From Rotaria sp. Silwood1 (lineage: Eukaryota > Rotifera > Eurotatoria > Philodinida > Philodinidae): DNA of 64,000 nucleotides. The stretch covers positions 478,199 through 542,198 of the forward strand of contig CAJNOP010000111.1 in the NCBI GenBank assembly GCA_905250075.1. Direction: 5' to 3'. Each line of letters starts with the position of its first letter. Position 1 is the stretch's first letter. The notes under the pieces are model-generated. The model was not told the DNA's origin, did no database searches, and worked only from the letters and a program-made list of their open reading frames with translations. Below, one piece after another: positions 40,262 to 51,789 of the stretch. The position numbers were made by a program, and so were the translations under genes.

Positions 40262-42731
40262 CTAGAATCAATTTTCTAAATCATTATCTATCTGTTTATG
40301 TATATAAATATGACGACTCATGATGAGTGCCTAAAATCAAACTAAATCATGGCTTTGATTAAAGCTGAAAGTAAGTTGTATTGTTGTTTAGTTCTACATT
40401 CGAAAAACAGGATCTATAGGGTTTGTTTGTAATTTTCTTCATTTGATCAAATTGATTATTTCTTATGGTTCTTCAATTCTCTGTACAATACATCAGTTAT
40501 TATTTGTATAGGAGAAACAATTGTTCTAACATATGTTACAGTTCTATCAATGTCCACTATCAATCAATTTCATATAACTACAAATCTACAGCAAAGACAT
40601 AATAAAGATTAGTCTATGAGTAATAAGAGAAAAATGTTTCTTCATTTATTAATTCAGAGCTCTATATATCATTTCTATCATAATCATTAGTTCAATACTT
40701 TAAGTGGTTTTAACCGATCAATAATTTTTTGTTGTTCTTAGAGACGAATTTGATTTTTCAAATTATTAGATATCGCTTACTTTTAGTCAATGAAGAATAA
40801 GTTATAAACAACTAGTATGCGACATAAAACTTTAAAAAGAAACTAAATCAGAATAATTTTCCAAACGAAAACTAATTAGAAATATGATATTAGAGATGAA
40901 ATGTTAAGCTAACATGAAAATAATATCTTCAATATAATATCGACAGCTTAGTTTTTGATTGTTTAATTTATTAGTTTACATGATATAAGTTTCAACAGAA
41001 CAATTATATTTGAATTCATTTAAAGTTGAAGATTAGTACAAAATTAATCGATGGTATAGTAGTTTAGCATTAGTCTTATTTTCAGTATAGCGTGATAACA
41101 ACTCACCGTCAAGACTTGATAGTTTTCTTGTTAGAAAGAGCAAAGTCTCTATTACAAAACGTTGTAATAGAGATATTTGGTTCGAAATACTTACTGAAGG
41201 CTGAAAAGTTTTAAGAACATGTTCGATTGAAAAAGTTCTTTGTACGCTTATCGAGTTTAGAATAAAACATCCATCCAGTGACGCAGTTCGTCTTATTTGC
41301 TGTCTTTTATTAGATTTTGTAGCGCTACAATGAAGCTTTGTAAACAAGGGAAAATAAAATTTTCAAGATATCGGCATTTTGCTTGTCAATAACGATCACA
41401 ACTAATTAGTGATTTCGATATATAAGATTCTTTCCAACAATCGAACACGCGTTGAGTTGGTCATATTCACACATAATATGTCTAAAAATATCGAAAGTCG
41501 AGTTCAAGGCAAATCGATTAAATGCATTTCTTATACCTGGTTTAAAAGACTTTGCTGTTTCTAACAAGAAAACTATTGAGTCTTCCCGACCAGCTAATGT
41601 CACATCATATTAAAAAACCAAGTTAACAAAGAACTTTTGTATCATCTCTTAAAAATAAATTTTATCAATGTTTATGAATCGAAGACATATTACATGGACT
41701 AGCATTTCAACACTTAAAACTTAATGTTTTGAATTTCATTATCTAAACACTTCGGTCAAATTAAGTTTTAGAATGATTCGATTACAATTGTTTATGATCA
41801 CATTTTAATTATCCGATATCGCCATTGAAAATATTTAATTGAATATAGTACTTCACATCTGTTTTTTTCCCAATTAAATAAAAATTTTCACTATGTTGGA
41901 TTAAGAATTGAATTCGTCTTTGATTAATATAAAACTTTTAGAGTTCCATAAAGTTATTTACTTGACTAGAATCAACATATTATCCTTTTGTATTGATATG
42001 ATTCTGTAAGGATAAGTTTTAACATTATGAAATTTAATGATTTTACTCGAATAGAAACAATATTAATTATTCCAATCCGTGGATATAATTTTGTCTCTCT
42101 ATGCTATATAATTTTATATACAATATAGATTCTCGATGCCTTATAATACTTCAATTCTATACTTTATTAAACTTATATTCCAAGAAAACGTTTTCAGAAA
42201 GTAGTATATCATTGCTGACTCAATTATTATCGTCAATAATCTAAAAGAAAATAATATCACATATAATTATTCCAGTTCATGCGTAACAATTTCGAATTAT
42301 TCATCATTGTTTGGCTAATAGAACAAAAACGTCAAATATATACCTACATAGTTGATAACTGTTATTTTTTTCGACTCGACTATTACTGACTCTTTATCAC
42401 AATAATTATTATGGGTTATATAATTTTTCTCATGTTCGTTGAGATGAAAAAAAAACCTCTGACATCAAATACAATTTTCAATTGTTTATGTTATTCGTTA
42501 CCTTGAACTTCATACGTACATTACATTCAAGATAAACAATGGTAAATTACATTATCAAACTCAATCTCATATGACAGGAGAAGAAGCCGTTACGTGAGGT
42601 TGAGTTACTTAAACAAGTGATGTTGACATCACAAAAGTTTCTGGTAGAAACCAATGGTTTGTTTTTATAATGAAGTATATCAATATTATCTCAGCGCAAT
42701 ATGGAAGATATTCTACTTATATTAAATTATA
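40262..42731. other. Intergenic stretch, no gene seen
   Basis: Two minus-strand ORFs at 41033-41347 and 41406-41603 have mixed composition but no recognisable motif, and they could not be joined by credible splice sites. Nothing else could be supported. Confidence 0.35.
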
Positions 42732-42953
42732 ATGTGGAACGAAAAATTTCTTTTATTTTTTCTTGGAATTATATATTGTACTCATAATATTGGTAATTAA
42801 ATATTTAAAAGATGATAAAACGACTCGAAACGGTAAATATTTAACTTTGCACTATTGATAAAATATTTTATTATATTTTCTATTCTATCAAAAGGAAAAA
42901 ATTTTATTCGACAAAATTTACCATATGATGATACATTGGAAAGAATGCTTTAA
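42732..42953 (+). CDS. Possible small secreted peptide, maybe broken
   Basis: An exon 42732-42792 starts with ATG and encodes MWNEKFLLFFLGIIYCTHNI, a good signal-peptide profile, ending at donor ATTG/GTAATT. Exon 2 starts at 42895 after CAAAAG and continues in phase for 19 codons to a TAA at 42951-42953, a product of 39 aa. The same frame then stays open for 31 more codons and contains a KRQRK basic site, and the TAA sits where glutamine would fit. So the original peptide may have been longer and now truncated. No family is recognised. Confidence 0.3.
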
Positions 42954-44289
42954 TTATCATTAACGTTACGAGATAAAAGACAAAGAAAATTACTGATTAA
43001 CATATGTGAAAATGTGGCAAGGTTTTTTTTACGGTGACCGAATTATAATTATTAATATACACAATCACGATCATCATCATTATCATAATAAATAATTATA
43101 AATCTAATTTTTAGTATTATTCAAGGAGAAACATTATCCGTTATTTAGTTATAATTATCAAACAGGAAATTTTTATTATTGAATTCTTCCACTTATCAAT
43201 ATAATACTTTCTTATCTATAATTTCTATATTATATTGGTTAATTCAATTGTACAACGAATATTTTCTCCGATTGTTTATAACTTATATAGTTATCAATAA
43301 GACAAAAACTGTTATTTTTAGTTTTCCTTAGTTTTGTTTTTTTATTTTTTATATTAATATATTTAATGATTGAAGATATATCTGCGCTTTTCTCATTTAG
43401 ACTGAATTAATGTCGTAGAACAATATGTGGACATATGTAGAGAACTAAGGCAAGAATAGTCGTAAGAAACAGAAGACTATACTTTTTTTTTCTTCTTCTT
43501 CATACCCGATGGTAATCACGTATACATAAATTGTTTCTTCATATTTTTTCTTTTCTTCTCCGATGCTGCTATAACTACCAATACCAATATGCTTTTTTCC
43601 AATCATACCTAAGCATAGAAGAACATTAACCAGGAAAATGTTAGCCTCGTTAAACAACATTCTTTTGCTCTCGTTGTTCTAAGATGTAAATATTGTTTCA
43701 GAACCTATCCGTCCTACTACAATCATTCTTTGTCCAATATCAAACAGAAAAGAAGAAAAAAAAAGGAAAAAATAACACAATCCAATAAAGAAAAAATAGT
43801 ATCGTACAACTTACATATACGTCCATCGTTAGCTAGAATACTGATGACGAATAAACATAGAGAAAAGAAAAAGAGTCTAAATCTATATGTTTCCACAAAC
43901 GCATCCAAATATATATATATACGTAACTAATAAACCACGATTTTTTCTCTTTATCTTTCACTATCATTACCACCCGTATGGAACAAGAGTAGCCCGTAAA
44001 TGCATCCAACAATAAGAGAGTACTTATGCATACCATATATATTGAGAATTTGTTATTGCTGTTATTTTTTATCTTCAACCAAGGCGCGCATTTTTCCTCT
44101 AAGTTCTTTATATGTCGTAGACACAATTGTTTCCGTATTTGCCATAGAATAATTTTTTTTCTTATCAATATTATTCAGTTATCTTTTGCCGAACTTTTAT
44201 CTAGGACTGTCCTTGAATATTGGTTTTTTTCTTTTTAAGATCTGTTGCGCTTTCTTTCTTGAACAAATTTTAAATTAAAACCGGTCATC
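42954..44289. promoter_or_regulatory. Upstream region of tropomyosin
   Basis: Contains overlapping, low-complexity ORFs on both strands (43445-44240) with no protein character. The sequence just before 44290 presumably holds the promoter and leader of the long tropomyosin transcripts. Confidence 0.3.
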
Positions 44290-47200
44290 ATGTCATCAAA
44301 TGCAAATACAACAGCCACGATGGATTCCATCAAAAAGAAAATGCAATCTATGAAACTTGAAAAAGAGAATGCTGCCGATCGTGCCGATCAAGCCGAACAA
44401 GCTCAAAAGGATTTAGAAGAAAAACTCAAAGGAGTATGTTTTGTGTTTTCTTTTTTCATTATTCAATTTTGATAAGAAAAATTTTTATTCATTTATAGTC
44501 TGAGGAAGAAAGCAATGGTTTACAGAAAAAGATTCAACAGGTCGAAGCAGAACTTGATGCTGTTCAAGAACAATTAGCCGAAGCCAATGCTAAACTTGAA
44601 GCCAAAGAGAAGGCAGCTACTGATGTAAGTCTTCTTCATTAGTTTTACATTATTCATTACTAATTAAACTGTAAATTGTCTAAGTTCGTTTTCACTTCTA
44701 TCTATTTATTCAAATATCTATTGAGAATATATTCCTCTTTATATATGTGTATATATGCTACATCGCCGAGAACATTAAATAATATATGTTAAGCTTTCAA
44801 CAACAATCTAATGAAATACCCTCAAGATAGACTAGTTCTTTACGTGTAATCACAAAGAAATATTGCAGAAAGTAAAACAGCAGCTGTATAAATTGCATAT
44901 ATTAGGTATACCTAGGTGGCGCCTATGTCCAATCACAATATTTTTAAATCTATATATATATACCTAATAAATGAACATCATACAATTCTTCATTCATGGT
45001 TCTTTTTTGTCAAGAGAGGTAACTAATTCCGATGACATCTATTCAACTCATCGATAAGGAGGCATTCACAACATGAATCATGGTTGTTCAAAGTAGAATA
45101 GTGTTCTATTGACCACACTATACAATATAGATAAAAATAAAATGTCTGCAAATTTAAATAATGGAATTTTACGAACATTAAATCGTACGCCACAACAAAA
45201 TTCTAGTTCTTCAATCATGAATGAATCAGGTAGTTCTGTTATTGATACAATTCGAAAACGTATGCAACAAATGAAAGATGAGTTGGCGAAATCTCAAGAT
45301 GAATTGCATGCATATCAGATTGAACGTGAACGTGAAAAACATGCACGAGAACAAGTGTGATTCTAGTTTATTAAGAAAAAAAGAAAAATCTATTTTTTTT
45401 TTTTAAATAAATATTTTAGGCTGAAGGTGAAGTAGGTGGTCTTCAACGTCGTATACAATTAGTTGAAGAAGATCTTGAACGTACTGAAGAACGTCTTACA
45501 CAAGCTACACAAAAACTTGAAGAAGCTTCAAAAGCCGCTGATGAAAGTGAACGGTAAGTAATCATACTAAATAATAAAGATACGTTCTTCTTCTTCATTA
45601 GCATTGAGAAAATCCCCAAGGTAAAAAAAGAAAACATACACACACACAAAAACAAATTTTTTAGAAAACGTCTTATTCTTGATGGCAAAGTATCTGGTTT
45701 TGGTAACAGATATGATACACTTGAACAGCTATTCAAAGAGGCAAAACAATTGGGTCATATGAATGAGAGAAAATATGAAGAGGTAGAAAATATCAAATAT
45801 TAAAAATGCTAATTTTGCTTTAATTTTTTTTTTCTACTAACACTGCACTATTTGATTATCTTTGTTAGCGAAGTAGTGAGTTGGGGAATGGGATTTAAGT
45901 TATCTATTGATTATTAACTTTTTTGTTTTTTTTTTTTTAATATTTATCTATTTCTTCTTTCTTCTTTCAATCTCCAGTGGACGCAAAGGTCTCGAACAAC
46001 GTACATACCAGGATGATGAACGTATTGCTACACTTGAACAGCAATTGGCCGAAGCACAGCTTATAGCTGAGGAGTCCGATCGAAAATATGATGAGGTGAT
46101 TAGAAAAAAAATAAATAATTCATTGAATGAGTATCATTTGAATATAAAATAAAAAAAAAACAAAACACTAAGAGATAAAAAGTAAAAACTGAGTCATTTT
46201 AAATATGAGTCCAGGTTGCTCGTCGTATTGCTATTATGGAAGTCGATTTGGAACGTGCTGAAGATCGTGCTGAAGCCGCCGAAGCGTAAGATGCATTCGT
46301 GTTTCTTTTCTTTTCTTTTCTTTATTTTTATTCTTTCATTTGCACGATGAATTTGTTCATTTTTCTGATTTTACTAACTTGCTCTTCATTTTTTGTTTTT
46401 TATGCATGAGGTTTGATGTGTATATATCATTTTAATTTTAGGTAGCACGTAAATTGAAAGTACGTGAAGGTGAATTGGAAAGACTTGATGATCGTGCACA
46501 AAGATTTGAAGAGTATGCAGCATGATTAAATTTTTGTCCTGCATGTGTTTGCTGTTTTTTTTCTCCCTTATAGTAAAATTGCTCAATATGAACAGGATGT
46601 GAAACATTTACATTATGAATTACGTTCGAAAGAAGTTTTTTTAACTAAGGTAAAAACATATGTTTAAAATTTTTTAGAAAAACTCTTGAACTTGAAGAAG
46701 AACTCAAAGTTGTTGGTAATAACATGAAATCACTTGAAGTTTCTGAACAAGAGGTAGTTCATAGAAGAGTGTTATATAAAATTGTTTGAAAATCCCAACC
46801 TTTACTTCATATGGAATAGAATAATAATGATTAATAATATTGTTTTATTATATATTTTAGGCTATACAACGTGAAGAAAGTTATGAAGAACAAATTCGTG
46901 ATTTAGCTACACGCCTTAAAGATGTAAGTTTCGATTCTTCGTTTTTTTCTTTTTTTAATTTTTTTTGAAAAATAATGAGAATTGAATTAAATAAATGGTA
47001 TAACAAAATATATATTAATCTCAATCATACGAGTATAGGCTGAACAACGTGCTGATCTTGCTGAACGTACAATGGCCAAATTACAAAAGGAGGTTGATCG
47101 TCTCGAAGGTAATATCACAATAATAAAAAAGATTCAATGCACATTCAGCCTCCTCCATTTGCATGGGTTTTTGTTATTCTTTATTATTTTCTTTTTTTGT

Positions 47201-48695
47201 TTATTATTTTATATTTTATATTTAATATTTGCATGCTGCATGTATATTAGTTGTGTGTGTATATATATAATATGTATATCTAGACGGAAAACAAAGCTGA
47301 GCATGCCACCCGTACAATGCTTGTCTTACAGAGAAAAACAGATCAATTGAAAGGTATAATTTTCAAATGAATTTTTCTTGTTAGATAGAGATAAAAAAAA
47401 TACCTTTGAGAGATCTATGCCTGTAGGGTAAAATGGCGTAATATTTCATTAAAAAGAAAAAAATTATTTATGATAACATTATCGATCGTTTTGTTTGAAC
47501 AATGATAATAGTCAGTCTCTATCAATGATGTTGAAAATGAAAGAATTTTATCGTCAACGTTGTTATGTATTGTGTAGACTTGCTAAAAAAAAAGATCCCA
47601 TGATGTCGAATATGACATATAATAATTAGCAACTGCTTAAGTCCCTTCCATATGTGAAAATGAAATTTTTTTTGTCTTTAGAGACATTCTTCAGAAATCA
47701 TGGAAAGGAACCTCCTTAATCAATAGAGCATACACTATAAAGCATTTGTTTCTATCCTTAAGTATTATTTGCATAGAAAATTTCCTATGATTTGAATGAA
47801 CACTTCATCCTAGATGCTACACACTACTAATCGATACATATTTCGATATTAAAACTGTGCGTGATATTTTCTATAGATAATACACTCTAGCTTTATTTGA
47901 CACTGAATAGATGTGTTGTAGTCACTAGATGACACAAATGAATTATAGAATAATTCAGTTTTCAGTAATAGTAGTAGATTCTTTAAATTATTGTGTAATT
48001 CAATTGCATTATGAACTTGTTGTAGTTTCATATAAACTAGTTCACATGAGAAAAATCGAATAGTAATTTTCACAAATCTTTTGATAAAAGAGTCTATTTG
48101 TTAATGCTTATCTTTTGAAAAGGATATAAAGATATGTCATTGAAAAAATAAATAAATAAATTTCATATGTATATATATATTACTAACACTGCTGCATGTT
48201 CTAACCAAATTTAGTATGATTATTCCCTTATTCTATCCTGCATTTGTGTGCGTGTATTTCAGGCGAAATAACAAACGAGAATGTACGCAGCAAAAGTTTG
48301 CAACGTGAAATGGATTCTATGATCAATGATCTGCAGAATGTACTTTGATTCATTTGTTTGTTTGTTGTTGTTGTGTGTGTTGTGAAATTTCAATTTTTAT
48401 TTCTTCGTCTTATCATTACCATTATTATTATTATTATTATTATTATAATTTTGTATGTATGCATTTTATTGATCAATTCCTTTTAATCGTAAGCGAAATA
48501 TTTGCTTTATTATTTTTGAATGAAGATCATTTTGTTGTTGTTGTTGTTGTTGTTGTTGTTTTTTTCGTTCTTTTGATAAAAGAAAATATTGAAAAATTTT
48601 GTTCTTTTACAGACGAATTACTTGCCGAAAAAGAGAAATACAAGAATGTCAGTGACGAACTTGACATGACATTGAACGAATTGTCGGGTTATTAA
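44290..48695 (+). CDS. TPM: Tropomyosin, long isoforms
   Basis: Coiled-coil protein that lies along actin filaments and controls myosin access. The canonical path is 44290-44433, 44499-44624, 45420-45553, 45978-46095, 46215-46285, 46678-46753, 46861-46923, 47039-47108 and 48613-48695. Starting at the in-frame ATG at 44320 ([20 protein letters not shown]) this gives exactly 284 aa, the classic tropomyosin length; starting at 44290 adds ten residues. Conserved text includes [48 protein letters not shown] and the C-terminal [13 protein letters not shown]. Heptad repeats run throughout. Exons 4, 5, 6 and 8 each have a second copy of equal length, there is a second last exon, and a second first exon begins at 45142; all are listed separately. 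Confidence 0.95.
45109..45354 (+). CDS. TPM: Tropomyosin alternative first exon, short isoforms
   Basis: Lies between exons 2 and 3 of the long form, as internal promoters do in other tropomyosin genes. It opens with ATG at 45109 or, more likely, 45142 ([20 protein letters not shown]). It then encodes coiled coil from [20 protein letters not shown] to KHAREQ and ends in phase 0 at CAA/GTGTGA, joining exon 3 at 45420. It replaces exons 1 and 2. The unstructured 26-residue head is longer than usual for short tropomyosins. From 45142 with canonical downstream exons the product is 275 aa. Confidence 0.75.
45665..46095 (+). other. TPM: Tropomyosin exon pair 4a/4b
   Basis: Exon 4a (45665-45782) and exon 4b (45978-46095) are both 118 nt, both begin by completing an Arg codon (CG+A or CG+T) and both end in GAG in phase 0. 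4b is the canonical form ([20 protein letters not shown]). 4a is diverged ([20 protein letters not shown]) but still ends KYEE. Including both would shift the frame, so they must be used alternatively. Confidence 0.85.
46215..46512 (+). other. TPM: Tropomyosin exon pair 5a/5b
   Basis: Exon 5a (46215-46285) and exon 5b (46442-46512) are both 71 nt, start in phase 0 with Val-Ala-Arg and end in phase 2. 5a is canonical ([20 protein letters not shown]); 5b reads [20 protein letters not shown]. Including both would break the frame. Confidence 0.85.
46574..46753 (+). other. TPM: Tropomyosin exon pair 6a/6b
   Basis: Exon 6a (46574-46649) and exon 6b (46678-46753) are both 76 nt and both accept phase 2 and return phase 0. 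6b is canonical ([20 protein letters not shown]). 6a is diverged ([20 protein letters not shown]). The intron between them is only 28 nt, too short to splice normally, which by itself would prevent joint inclusion. Confidence 0.85.
47039..47353 (+). other. TPM: Tropomyosin exon pair 8a/8b
   Basis: Exon 8a (47039-47108) and exon 8b (47284-47353) are both 70 nt, start in phase 0 and end in phase 1. 8a is canonical ([20 protein letters not shown]). 8b reads [20 protein letters not shown], keeping the heptad pattern. Exon 7 (46861-46923) between pairs 6 and 8 has no visible partner. Confidence 0.85.
48263..48348 (+). other. TPM: Tropomyosin alternative last exon 9a
   Basis: After TATTTCAG the sequence continues exon 8 in phase 1 and encodes [20 protein letters not shown] and then NDLQNVL, followed by TGA. 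It is the alternative to 48613-48695, which ends in the canonical ELSGY. Choice of the last exon changes the head-to-tail overlap and troponin-binding end in other tropomyosins. Confidence 0.75.
48418..48565. repeat. Microsatellites in tropomyosin's last intron
   Basis: An ATT tract at about 48419-48446 and a TTG tract at about 48532-48560 lie between the two alternative last exons. They yield spurious ORFs of tyrosine or valine runs. Confidence 0.8.
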
Positions 48696-49172
48696 GCAAC
48701 GAAATTATTTTATTTTGGTGGTGGTGACAGCAACAGCAACAAGCATTTTTTTTTCTCACATGTGTTTTCCTCTTTTGTCTATTATACCTCTATCACCTTT
48801 CTGTGAATTTGTATGTGCGCAACAGCGGCAGCAGAACAACCGTTGCTTTTTTTTTCTGTTTTTTACTACCACAACAAAACAATCGTTTTCTTTTTTCGAT
48901 TAGATCATGCACACTTACACATTTTTTTTTTCTTTTTCTTATAAAATTTATCATATTATGTCTCTATAACTAGTTCATTCTTTTTCTTCTTTGAAATATT
49001 TTAAATCGTACAAATAAAAAGACAAAAAAAAAATAACAATAATAACATGTTAGTAAATGATGTAAGCGTATTGTAAAGAAAGAACAGAGATAAATCTGAT
49101 CTTACCTTGCTTTGATAAGAAACATGTACGCTTGTCGATATGTCCTTATACAAAAGAGACACTTAACAAAAG

Positions 49173-50777
49173 ATGCAAGCTACTCTTGACCAAGAATTGG
49201 ACACAATTGAACGAAATAGTGAAGGATGGTATTCGTTAACGTTTTATGATCGAACATTATTACAAAGACTTAGTACATGTTTGGAATCATGTCTAGCAGT
49301 AACATCAGATAATACTTTTCTTAATATGATTATCAATCGACAACCACAAGTATTTGATATGTTTGAATACGTTGCTGCACATTTATTCAAACAATGGTAT
49401 CATCAACAACGTACATTAATTGTTGAACAATTAAATTATTTAACTATTGTTGGTAAATTTAATCGACGTTTGACATTAACATTACAAAATGATAATGATG
49501 ATATTGATAGTATTGATCAAAATAGTGAACATACAAAAAATAACCTTGAACATCATAAACGTGTACGTGAATTATTATTCGATAATAATAAAGAATTATT
49601 TGATATTTTAATGAAAATTTTACCAAATATGAATAAAAATGAATTAGATTTTATTGAAATGATTATATCATGGTATGAATCTTATATGTTTTTTGAACAT
49701 AGTTATATTGATTCAACATTAGATGAAAAATTTCTTTATTTTAATCATCAAATAATTCGATGTTTAAATTCAAATGAATATCAACAATGTATATTATCTA
49801 TAGAAAATAATCAAACAATGATTATAACAATACATCATCGATTTTTTTTAGGTATATGTACAATGGCAATGGGTATACATGTTAATTGTGATGAAAATGA
49901 ATGTGATAATGCAAAAATTATATTAGAATTATATTTATCAAATTATATTATTTTTATAAATAATTTTTTAATACAAAATCAAATTAATTTATCTTGTTTA
50001 ACAGGTATTATAACATTTCTTATTAATTATACATTAATTATTGATAATGATAATAATCGACAATTATTAATTAATTTATTTTCATTAATTCTTAATAAAA
50101 ATATTTATATGAATATATGTATTAATTGGTCAACATATGAAACAATATTAATTGATTCAATAATATGTTATTTAATTATATATTGTTTTGATAATCATTT
50201 ATTAATTCAATATTTAATTCAAACAGATGAAAATTATATAAAAAAATTAGAAAATTTAATTGAAAAAGCTCAAACATGTGGAAATCGTCGTATTGAAATA
50301 ATGTCACAATTATTTTTACTTATTTTAATAAGTTCAACAATAAATCATAATGATTTATCAGAAAAATTATTTCTTACATGTTTAAATTATATTCAAATGT
50401 CATTACAAAATATTCATTCATATCATTATAATCGAATACCAATGAGTATGTTTTTTAAAAGTTTAATACATATTGTAAAATATGATTATATACAAGAATT
50501 GATTTGTCAACAATATTTAAATTTATTTACAAATGTTGTTATTAATTATGAAATTAAAAATCTATACGATAATATTATTTATTGTGAATGTACAATGATT
50601 ACATTGAGTATTCTATGGTCATTATCATTTAATGAAAATATTAAAAATCTTTTAAAACAAAATGAACAAAATCTTTTTGATATTATTCAAAAAATAAATA
50701 AAACTACAAATGAGATGTCTGTTCAACAAGTAACATGTGGATTACTTTATAATCTTGATCAATTGGATTTATCGCAA
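49173..50777 (+). CDS. Helical-repeat protein, 3' end lost in gap
   Basis: A 535-codon open exon starts MQATLDQELDTIERNSEGWY and stays uninterrupted to LDLSQ, followed by a strong donor (CAA/GTAAGT at 50778). Read-through would add only five residues before a stop, so the gene almost surely continues. The protein is rich in Leu, Ile and Asn with many amphipathic helices, consistent with an ARM/HEAT-like fold; no catalytic motif is visible. From memory, bdelloids have many proteins of this build in which the helical part ends at LDLSQ and a TIR or other effector domain follows; that is an inference. The next exon was not found before the gap at 51105 or after it, so the gene is incomplete here. 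Confidence 0.65.
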
Positions 50778-51104
50778 GTAAGTTCAAGAATTTAATATTC
50801 ATTTTTGAAAATAAGTCGCTTGGACAGAATTCTTATAACTTTTGAAAGGAAAGTGGTAGAGACTTGCGATTTTCACCATTTGAAAGAGAACATCGGGGCA
50901 CATAGATATGACTCAAAATTTGATTGGTCGGCAATCCACCAATCAAGTGAGTGCTCGTTGGACATTTTCACAATCACATATTTGGCACATTTTCCGATCA
51001 ATTTTGAATCCGAAAGTAACCATACGATAGAGAAAATTGTTCTCTTTCGATCTACACAAGGCCGACCTTTCTAGCTTGTTCCGTTCAAGAGTTATAAGAG
51101 TTTT
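50778..51104 (+). other. Start of an intron running into the gap
   Basis: Follows the donor of the helical-repeat gene. It is less AT-rich than typical introns here and holds unrelated short ORFs. It could be a repeat copy interrupted by the gap. Confidence 0.4.
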
Positions 51105-51204
51105 NNNNNNNNNNNNNNNNNNNNNNNNNNNNNNNNNNNNNNNNNNNNNNNNNNNNNNNNNNNNNNNNNNNNNNNNNNNNNNNNNNNNNNNNNNNNNNNN
51201 NNNN
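51105..51204. other. Assembly gap of 100 N
   Basis: Exactly 100 N, a scaffold-join placeholder. The contig to the right starts with telomere-like CCCACA repeats, so this join is suspect. Confidence 0.95.
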
Positions 51205-51217
51205 CCCACACCCACAA
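51205..51217. repeat. Telomere-like CCCACA repeats at contig edge
   Basis: The first bases after the gap are CCCACACCCACA, two copies of CCCACA, the complement of the TGTGGG repeat reported for bdelloid telomeres. C-rich sequence on the plus strand at a left contig end is the orientation expected of a chromosome end. The tract is short, so chance is not excluded. Confidence 0.5.
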
Positions 51218-51381
51218 TAACTGCTGATGTATAGAAACTTAAAATGCACACGAATAAGTCTGTATGTAGAAACGTAAAAATAAAAAGTTTAAATAGCATA
51301 ACCAAGTATTTGTTGTAATATGTATGGTGAAGTTATGACCTGGTAAACTAAAGAAACATTCACATGTTTTTCCTACAAGTT

Positions 51382-51787
51382 ATGAAATCAATAGTTATCG
51401 TCGTATTTATAATTCTTTTATATGTCTCAATACAAGAAAGTGGAAGAACTTTTATTGATTTTTTTCAAAAAAAAAGTAAGATACTAATCTCTAACTACAA
51501 GTCTTTATTAAAAAAAGTCTACTGAGTCGTCGGTTCGTTGTATTCTAGTGGTACATTACACGAGTGAGACAATCGTTCGATAAGACTGCTTTATTTTCCG
51601 TTAGAAGCCAACAAGGGGATGCGTGTAGAAGAATAGAAGACTCATATACACATTCTTTCAAAATGATTTTACTTATAATTAAAGACATATCATAGGAATT
51701 ACATTTTTAAACCAACAATGAGTTTCATAAATAGCTACATTTCTTCCAGTCGATTCAATTGGTAGATCGAGACCACCACCTAATTGA
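51382..51787 (+). CDS. Possible small secreted peptide
   Basis: Exon 1 (51382-51475) encodes MKSIVIVVFIILLYVSIQES, a clear signal-peptide profile, then GRTFIDFFQKK, and ends in phase 1 at a good donor (AAAA/GTAAGA). Exon 2 (51750-51787) follows TTTCTTCCAG, continues in phase as DSIGRSRPPPN and stops at TGA. The product is 43 aa, with a mature part of about 25 residues. An in-frame ATG at 51364 would add six residues. It could be a secreted peptide, but no family is recognised and there is no expression evidence. Confidence 0.35.
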
Positions 51788-51789
51788 TA

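Noticed and set aside
42793-42832. A 21-nt exon in the 42.7 kb mini-gene
   Set aside because: It would need a 19-nt intron, shorter than is credible in this genome; a single intron 42793-42894 is simpler.
43445-44238. Several ORFs upstream of tropomyosin
   Set aside because: Both strands are open in the same low-complexity sequence; none shows conserved text.
48345-48903. ORFs with Tyr and Val runs
   Set aside because: Translations of ATT and TTG microsatellites; the real coding part is only the last exon 48613-48695.
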